Assembly: GCA_031273365.1 (NCBI GenBank)
Contig: JAISSA010000040.1
Span: 1 to 10,414 of the forward strand
From: Synergistaceae bacterium
Lineage (GTDB): Bacteria > Synergistota > Synergistia > Synergistales > Aminobacteriaceae
DNA: 10,414 nt
Reading direction: 5' to 3'
The notes beneath the pieces are model-generated. The model was given only the letters and a program-made list of their open reading frames with translations. It had not been told where the DNA came from and did no database searches. Below are positions 6,889-10,414 of the stretch, one piece after another. The first letter of the stretch is position 1; the number at the start of each line of letters is the position of its first letter. Made by a program: the position numbers and the translations under genes.

Positions 6889-7781
6889 CGTAAAACCTCC
6901 TCACCGGAGAAATCATGGGGCTCCGCCCCAAACCCCGGCAGGGGACGAGTCCCCTGCACCCGTTCATTCAAAACATCGGGGGTTTCAGGGGGGCCAGCGA
7001 AGCCCAGAGCTGAGCGGGCTCCGCCCCCCTGAGTTTGAATGCCTGCCAGGGAACACGTTCCCTGCCGGGTGCGGGCGGAGCCCGCGGTCTTTTTTTCGTC
7101 TTTTGCCAGTTTTCCGTCCCTGAAGTGCAGCACGCGCTTCGCGTACTCCGCGATGTCCGGCTCGTGGGTGACGAGGACGATGGTCTTCCCCTCGCCGTTG
7201 ACCTCGACGAGCAGGTCCATGATCTCCTCGCTCGTTCTGGTGTCGAGGTTGCCCGTCGGCTCGTCGGCCAGGATCAGCGGCGCCCTGCCCACCAGCGCCC
7301 GCGCGATGGCGACGCGCTGCTGCTGTCCGCCGCTCATCTGGTTGGGCCTGTGGTGCAGGCGGTCGCCCAGCCCGACCCGTTCGAGAGCCGTTACGGCGCG
7401 CTCGCGGCGCTCCGCTGCGCCCACCCCGGAGTACACCAGCGGCAGCGCGACGTTGCCCAGCGCGTCGAGGCGCGGCAGGAGGTTGAACCCCTGAAAGACA
7501 AACCCCAGCCCGCAGTTGCGGACCTCCGCCAGATCGTCGCCGGACAGCGCGGCCACGTTCCGGCCGTCGAGAAAATATTCCCCGGCCGTCGGAGAGTCCA
7601 GGCAGCCCAGCATGTTCATCGTCGTCGACTTCCCGGACCCCGAGGGCCCCATTACCGCCACAAACTCGCCCCGGTCGATGGAAAACGAAACCCCGTCCAG
7701 CGCGTGCAGCTCCACGTCGCCGGTGCGGTAAACCTTCACGAGGTCCCGCACCTCGATCAGAGGACGCTCCGCCGGGTTCAT
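6885..7781 (-). CDS. ABC exporter ATPase (MacB/LolD/YknY type) with repeat-derived C-terminal tail
   Basis: This is the cytoplasmic ATPase subunit of the exporter, 298 residues from ATG at 7781. Motifs: Walker A GPSGSGKST (45-53), Q-loop Gln97, signature MSGGQQQR (149-156), Walker B LILADEP (169-175) and H-loop His206. The start overlaps the adaptor stop as ATGA, so the longer open frame reaching to 8291 is a shadow of the adaptor gene. The normal domain ends at about residue 228 (VLHFRDGKLAKDE); family members are usually about 225-240 long. Residues ~232-298 are encoded by the inverted hairpin repeats at 6914-7087 and look unlike protein of this family (Gly/Pro/Arg-rich). The tail stays in frame and ends in the ATGA overlap with the permease. 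Alternatives: a recent insertion that removed the original stop, or a sequencing frameshift near 7085. Confidence 0.93.
   Translation of the reverse strand: MNPAERPLIEVRDLVKVYRTGDVELHALDGVSFSIDRGEFVAVMGPSGSGKSTTMNMLGCLDSPTAGEYFLDGRNVAALSGDDLAEVRNCGLGFVFQGFNLLPRLDALGNVALPLVYSGVGAAERRERAVTALERVGLGDRLHHRPNQMSGGQQQRVAIARALVGRAPLILADEPTGNLDTRTSEEIMDLLVEVNGEGKTIVLVTHEPDIAEYAKRVLHFRDGKLAKDEKKTAGSARTRQGTCSLAGIQTQGGGARSALGFAGPPETPDVLNERVQGTRPLPGFGAEPHDFSGEEVLR
6915..6961 (-). repeat. GC-rich double-hairpin dispersed repeat, copy 2 (inside ATPase gene)
   Basis: On the plus strand, TGGGGC (6916-6921) pairs with GCCCCA (6925-6930), and GCAGGGGAC (6938-6946) pairs with GTCCCCTGC (6949-6957). Read on the minus strand, the order is CAGGGG hairpin, CCGGGG linker, GGGGC-GGA-GCCCC hairpin, the same as copy 1. 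It encodes part of the ATPase tail (VQGTRPLPGFGAEPHD). Confidence 0.8.
6966..7040. repeat. Central palindrome between repeat copies 2 and 3
   Basis: Nested inverted repeats: ATTCAAA (6966-6972) with TTTGAAT (7034-7040), and CAGGGGGG (6986-6993) with CCCCCCTG (7024-7031). Smaller GC-rich hairpins lie inside. This makes the whole block 6914-7087 a mirror arrangement: copy 2 on the minus strand, this palindrome, then copy 3 on the plus strand. Confidence 0.7.
7043..7087 (+). repeat. GC-rich double-hairpin dispersed repeat, copy 3 (inside ATPase gene)
   Basis: CAGGGAAC (7047-7054) pairs with GTTCCCTG (7057-7064). After a CCGGGT linker, GCGGGC (7071-7076) pairs with GCCCGC (7080-7085) around GGA. 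The architecture matches copies 1 and 2, with paired substitutions that keep both stems. It is oriented opposite to copy 2 and antisense to the ATPase gene. A T-run follows on the plus strand (7090-7097). Confidence 0.78.
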
Positions 7782-9022
7782 CGTTTCGTCCCCGCAAGGG
7801 CCGCGCCCGATTCGCCCGTTTCTTTGCTGAAGGAGACGGCCAGCTCCTGACCTTCCTTCAACGGGGAGTTTACGATCTCCACCCACGTGCGGTCGCTGAG
7901 TCCCTGCTCTCCCAGCGGAACGCTCCCCACGAGCCGGCCGTTCTCCACCAGCCACACCACCTGCTCGCTCCTGCTCTGGCTGCTCCCGTGAAGGAAACGC
8001 GGCATTCCGAGGGGCGAGGAGGCCGCGGCCTCCGTCTCCGTCCGCTCCGCGGGAACGGCGTCGGGCGGCGGGCTGAAGCGCAGGGCGGCGGCGGGAATTT
8101 TCAGGACGTCGTCGCGCCGGTCCGTCACGATCGTGACGTTGGCTGTCATACCGGGCTTCAGCTTCATGTCCGCGTTGGCGACGCTCAAAACGACCGTGTA
8201 GGTGACGATGTTCGAGACGACCTCCGGGTGCAGACGCACCTGCGTTACCGTCCCCTCGAAGGTTTGCTTCGGCCAGGCGTCGAACTTGCACTCGGCCTTC
8301 TGCCCCTCCGCGATGCGCCCGATGTCGGCCTCGTCAATGCTGGCCTCGACCTGCATCTGCGTCAGGTCGCGCGCTATCGAGAAGAGCGTCGGCGTCTGCA
8401 GGCTGGCCGCCACCGTCTGCCCCACGTCGACCTTACGGGAGATGACGACCCCGTCGACGGGCGAGACGATCTTCGCGTAATCGAGGTTCGTCTCCGCCTG
8501 CTGGAGCGAGGCCTTCGCCTGGACAACCCTGGCCTCGCTCTCCGTGAGGGTTGCCCGCGCGAGCGTCAGCGCCGTTTCCGCGCTGTCCAGGTCGCTTTTT
8601 GCGATCAGATTGCGCGCCCACAGCTCCTTATTGCGCTCCCATGCGCGTTTTTTATCCGCGACGGAGGCCCTGGCGCTCGTCACGCCGGCCTGGGCCAGAG
8701 CCAGGCTGGCCTTCACCTGTTCGACCTGCGACTTCAAAACGTCGGGATCGAGCAGCGCAATCAGCTGTCCCTTTCTGACGGGACTGTTGTAGTCGACGTA
8801 AATGGCCTGGATCGTCCCGGATACCTGCGTGCCGACCTCGACCATCCCCACCGAATTGAGCCTCCCCGTCGCGCTGACCGTGGCCGTAACAGACCCCTTC
8901 GTCACGGGCTGCGTCCGGTAAACATACCGAACGGGCTGCGTCCGAAAGAAGGCGTACCAGCTTCCTCCTCCGACAAGCGCCGCTATCAGCAGAATACGAA
9001 AAAATCTCTTTATGGTCTTCAT
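7778..9022 (-). CDS. macA: MacA-like periplasmic adaptor (HlyD/RND-type membrane fusion protein)
   Basis: This adaptor of 414 residues links the inner-membrane exporter to the outer envelope. A single N-terminal membrane anchor lies at about 9-26 (RILLIAALVGGGSWYAFF) with no lipobox cysteine. Two lipoyl-like halves follow: about 60-95 (VEVGTQVSGTIQAIYVDYNS and KGQLIALLD) and about 182-215 (KIVSPVDGVVISRKVDVGQT). They flank an alpha-helical coiled-coil hairpin (about 95-180) rich in Ala, Gln and Glu. Beta-barrel landmarks include EASIDEADIGRIAEGQKAE and LKPGMTANVTI. A low-complexity Pro/Ala/Ser insert lies near 317-350. ATG at 9022 has GGAGG 9 bases upstream. It is the first long gene of the operon and overlaps the ATPase start by ATGA. 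No TolC-like partner is in the window. Confidence 0.94.
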   Translation of the reverse strand: MKTIKRFFRILLIAALVGGGSWYAFFRTQPVRYVYRTQPVTKGSVTATVSATGRLNSVGMVEVGTQVSGTIQAIYVDYNSPVRKGQLIALLDPDVLKSQVEQVKASLALAQAGVTSARASVADKKRAWERNKELWARNLIAKSDLDSAETALTLARATLTESEARVVQAKASLQQAETNLDYAKIVSPVDGVVISRKVDVGQTVAASLQTPTLFSIARDLTQMQVEASIDEADIGRIAEGQKAECKFDAWPKQTFEGTVTQVRLHPEVVSNIVTYTVVLSVANADMKLKPGMTANVTIVTDRRDDVLKIPAAALRFSPPPDAVPAERTETEAAASSPLGMPRFLHGSSQSRSEQVVWLVENGRLVGSVPLGEQGLSDRTWVEIVNSPLKEGQELAVSFSKETGESGAALAGTKR

Positions 9023-9068
9023 CTTCGCTTACCTCCATTCACTCTTTTATGCCTTTTTCTGTATTTTC

Positions 9069-9176
9069 CTACCTTACGCTCCACATGGGTTCCATGAGGT
9101 ACAGCATCGCCATCACGCATAAAATAATCGCCAGCAACAGCCGCTCCCAGTCGCAGGAGGTCATCTTCATCTTCAC
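9069..9176 (-). CDS. Small single-span membrane protein upstream of the MacA-like gene
   Basis: This is a 35-codon open frame. It starts at GTG (9176), with AGGGGAAG 8 bases upstream, and stops at TAG (9069-9071). The product has a short polar N-terminus (KMKMTSCDWER), one hydrophobic span of about 16 residues (LLLAIILCVMAMLYLM) and a short tail, so it would sit in the inner membrane. Alternative in-frame ATG starts at 9170 and 9164 exist but are farther from the ribosome binding site. Its stop is 46 bases before the adaptor start, in the same direction, so it may be co-transcribed with the exporter. I do not recognise the family. A chance open frame of this length is possible; the span plus binding site argue against that. 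Confidence 0.5.
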   Translation of the reverse strand: MKMKMTSCDWERLLLAIILCVMAMLYLMEPMWSVR

Positions 9177-9234
9177 GCGAAACACTTCCCCTCGTCGTAT
9201 TGCCAGAAGTGTACGCGATCGGGCCGCGAAGGTC

Positions 9235-9274
9235 ATTGTATGTTTGTGCGTGAGGAAGGGTGTACAAATGTACA
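9235..9274 (-). promoter_or_regulatory. TGTACA-N2-TGTACA palindrome and possible leftward promoter
   Basis: TGTACA-AA-TGTACA (9261-9274) is a 14-base dyad in the divergent region between the exporter operon and the phosphoesterase gene. Its core TACA-N2-TGTA equals the operator consensus I know for BlaI/MecI/CopY-type repressors. On the minus strand, TACAAT (9240-9235) could serve as a -10, but the only -35-like hexamer (TTGTAC, overlapping the dyad) is 21 bases away, so the promoter part is weak. The dyad is seen; operator function is inferred. Confidence 0.4.
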
Positions 9275-9345
9275 GGTGTTTATGCTACATTACATGCTGA
9301 ATTCGCGTCGGCGCGAATTTACGAAGAATGCGAGGGTGATGTATT

Positions 9346-10269
9346 GTGAAAAGCGCGATAAAGGGAGTGCCGGATAAAAAGGACCATCGGGGCCGAGGTC
9401 CCCGGGGATTGAATCGTTTTGTCGAGTTTCGCGGGGTTCTCCCGACACTGTTGTTTCTTTTTCTGGTCTTTTTCCGAATCCTTTGCCCCCTGCCCGCCGG
9501 GGCGGCGTGGAACGACGAGAATCTGGCGCGCGTTCCACGCGACCGGGAGGCGTTTTCGTTCGTCGTCGTGGGGGACACGCAGGGACCGAACTCGAAGTTT
9601 CCCGAGGTCCTCTCCGCGATATTGAGGGAAAAAGACCTGCTTTTCGTCTTCAACCTCGGGGACCTGGTGGACCTCGCCACGGACGCGGAGTACGAGGAGA
9701 CCTTTTTTCGTCACGTCCGTGGCCTGAAACTGCCCTTTCTGACCTGCGCCAGCAACCACGATCATTTCAGGTCGAAAAACGCGGCGCGGTACTCGCGCCT
9801 TTTCGGCTCGCCCCACTACTACTCGTTTGCGGTGGGAAGCTCGTGCTTCATCGTTCTGGACAACGGGCAGGACTGGTCTTTAAGCGAAGAACAGTTCACC
9901 TGGCTGGAGGGAGAGCTGGAAAAATCGCGCCCCTTCGCGCGGCGTTTCCTGATGATGCATCGCCCCCTGCGCGATCCTCGCCCCAACAGAAAGAGGCTGC
10001 ACGACATGAGCGGCAGACCGGAGAACGTCGAACGGCTGAACGCCCTGACGGATAAATACGGCATCACCATGATCTTTACGGGCCACATCCACTCGTTTTA
10101 CACCGGCCGGTGGGGCGACACCCCCTTCATCATCACGGGCGGCGGCGGAGGCGGGCTCTACGACAGGGGAAGCCCCGCCTCGTTCCACCACTACATCCGC
10201 GTGGACATCACGCCCGAGGGCCGGGTGAAGTACAGCGCCGTGAAGGTGGACGTAAAGCGCGGGAAATGA
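9346..10269 (+). CDS. Exported calcineurin-like metallophosphoesterase
   Basis: The protein has 307 residues. A long basic N-region (1-31) precedes a hydrophobic stretch (about 32-53, PTLLFLFLVFFRILC), ending in PAGAA-W, which looks like a signal peptide or anchor. The catalytic domain has the metal-binding motifs in order: GDTQ (76-79), GDLVD (105-109), SNHD (136-139), MMHRP (203-207) and GHIHS (246-250). The first motif carries Gln79 where many relatives have His. Its role is hydrolysis of a phosphomonoester or diester outside the cytoplasm; the substrate is unknown. The start is GTG at 9346, because a TGA lies three codons upstream in frame. GAGGGTGA stands about 7-10 bases before it. It is divergent from the exporter and convergent with the partial gene at the right edge. 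Confidence 0.88.
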   Translation: MKSAIKGVPDKKDHRGRGPRGLNRFVEFRGVLPTLLFLFLVFFRILCPLPAGAAWNDENLARVPRDREAFSFVVVGDTQGPNSKFPEVLSAILREKDLLFVFNLGDLVDLATDAEYEETFFRHVRGLKLPFLTCASNHDHFRSKNAARYSRLFGSPHYYSFAVGSSCFIVLDNGQDWSLSEEQFTWLEGELEKSRPFARRFLMMHRPLRDPRPNRKRLHDMSGRPENVERLNALTDKYGITMIFTGHIHSFYTGRWGDTPFIITGGGGGGLYDRGSPASFHHYIRVDITPEGRVKYSAVKVDVKRGK

Positions 10270-10270
10270 A

Positions 10271-10341
10271 CGGGCCTGGTGGCTCCCCTCGTTACGGGAT
10301 CGAGCGGTATGGGTTCAAACGGTTCCCGGTTACCAGGCCCG
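10271..10341. repeat. 10-bp inverted repeat at a convergent gene end
   Basis: CGGGCCTGGT (10271-10280) and ACCAGGCCCG (10332-10341) are perfect inverted repeats with a 51-base interval that can form smaller stems (for example CTCG with CGAG at about 10288-10304). The left arm begins one base after the phosphoesterase stop. The right arm covers the last codons and stop of the minus-strand partial gene. It may act as a bidirectional transcription barrier, although no U-tract is present. Confidence 0.5.
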
Positions 10342-10414
10342 AGGCTTGAAACCTTCCGGGACTTCGATCCGCATGGTGTCTCCCGATTGAGAGATGACGT
10401 AAAAACCGGTTTTC
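10330..10414 (-). CDS. Unidentified protein, C-terminal 27 residues (5' end outside window)
   Basis: The minus-strand frame is open from the right edge to TAA at 10330-10332. The visible tail includes GFYVISQSGDTMRIEVPEGF and ends FKPRAW. The alternating hydrophobic pattern and lack of low-complexity bias look like a real protein end rather than a shadow frame, and its position makes a simple convergent pair with the phosphoesterase gene. Too little is present to name a family. Confidence 0.55.
   Translation of the reverse strand, partial: KTGFYVISQSGDTMRIEVPEGFKPRAW

Noticed and set aside
5027..6967. 646-codon open frame on the minus strand
   Set aside because: It is a shifted frame of the MacB-like permease that continues antisense through yqeY and rpsU. 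The correct frame has clear membrane segments and FtsX motifs.
7782..8291. N-terminal extension of the ABC ATPase frame
   Set aside because: This part overlaps the adaptor gene in another frame and has no ATPase character. The ATG at 7781, in an ATGA overlap, gives the normal domain start.
9019..9267. 82-codon open frame on the minus strand upstream of the adaptor
   Set aside because: It is highly charged with no recognisable pattern. It overlaps the better-supported 35-codon membrane protein in another frame, and it runs into the adaptor start.
10281..10341. tRNA-like GGTTCAAAC sequence between two complementary arms
   Set aside because: The bases around the TTCAAAC loop do not form a T-stem, no anticodon or D arm can be drawn, and the right arm lies in a coding end.

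Overview
The window reads as a GC-rich chromosomal segment from an anaerobic bacterium with a two-membrane envelope. The anaerobe inference comes from a pyruvate:ferredoxin oxidoreductase. The envelope inference comes from a MacA/MacB-type exporter, a DUF2993 (LmeA-like) exported lipid-binding protein and a large DUF4153 membrane protein. The mix would suit a Synergistota-type amino-acid fermenter, but that is an inference from gene content, not a database result. No phage, plasmid, CRISPR or transposase genes are visible.

Layout, left to right. The left edge (1-1560, +) is the C-terminal 519 residues of pyruvate:ferredoxin oxidoreductase. A 317-base gap follows, with a dispersed GC-rich hairpin repeat (1629-1677), a strong intrinsic terminator (1726-1762) and a likely promoter. 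Next comes a tightly coupled pair (1878-4379, +): an exported DUF2993-like protein and an 11-segment DUF4153 membrane protein. An extended -10 promoter (4467-4493) then drives a housekeeping run of hinT, rpsU and yqeY (4521-5572, +).

A hairpin at 5613-5642, with its U-tract on the minus strand, ends a leftward exporter operon: MacA-like adaptor, ABC ATPase, MacB-like permease (9022 to 5668, -). Both junctions are ATGA overlaps. A 35-residue single-span membrane protein not previously listed (9069-9176, -) sits just upstream of the adaptor and may belong to the operon. A TGTACA-N2-TGTACA palindrome (9261-9274) lies in the divergent intergenic region. To the right are an exported metallophosphoesterase (9346-10269, +) and, converging on it, the last 27 codons of an unidentified minus-strand gene.

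The most unusual feature is at 6914-7087. Two inverted copies of the hairpin repeat also seen at 1629-1677 flank a central palindrome. The whole block lies inside the open 3' end of the exporter ATPase gene, so it is read as a roughly 65-residue C-terminal tail that runs exactly into the ATGA overlap with the permease. This looks like a BIME-like palindromic element captured as coding sequence.
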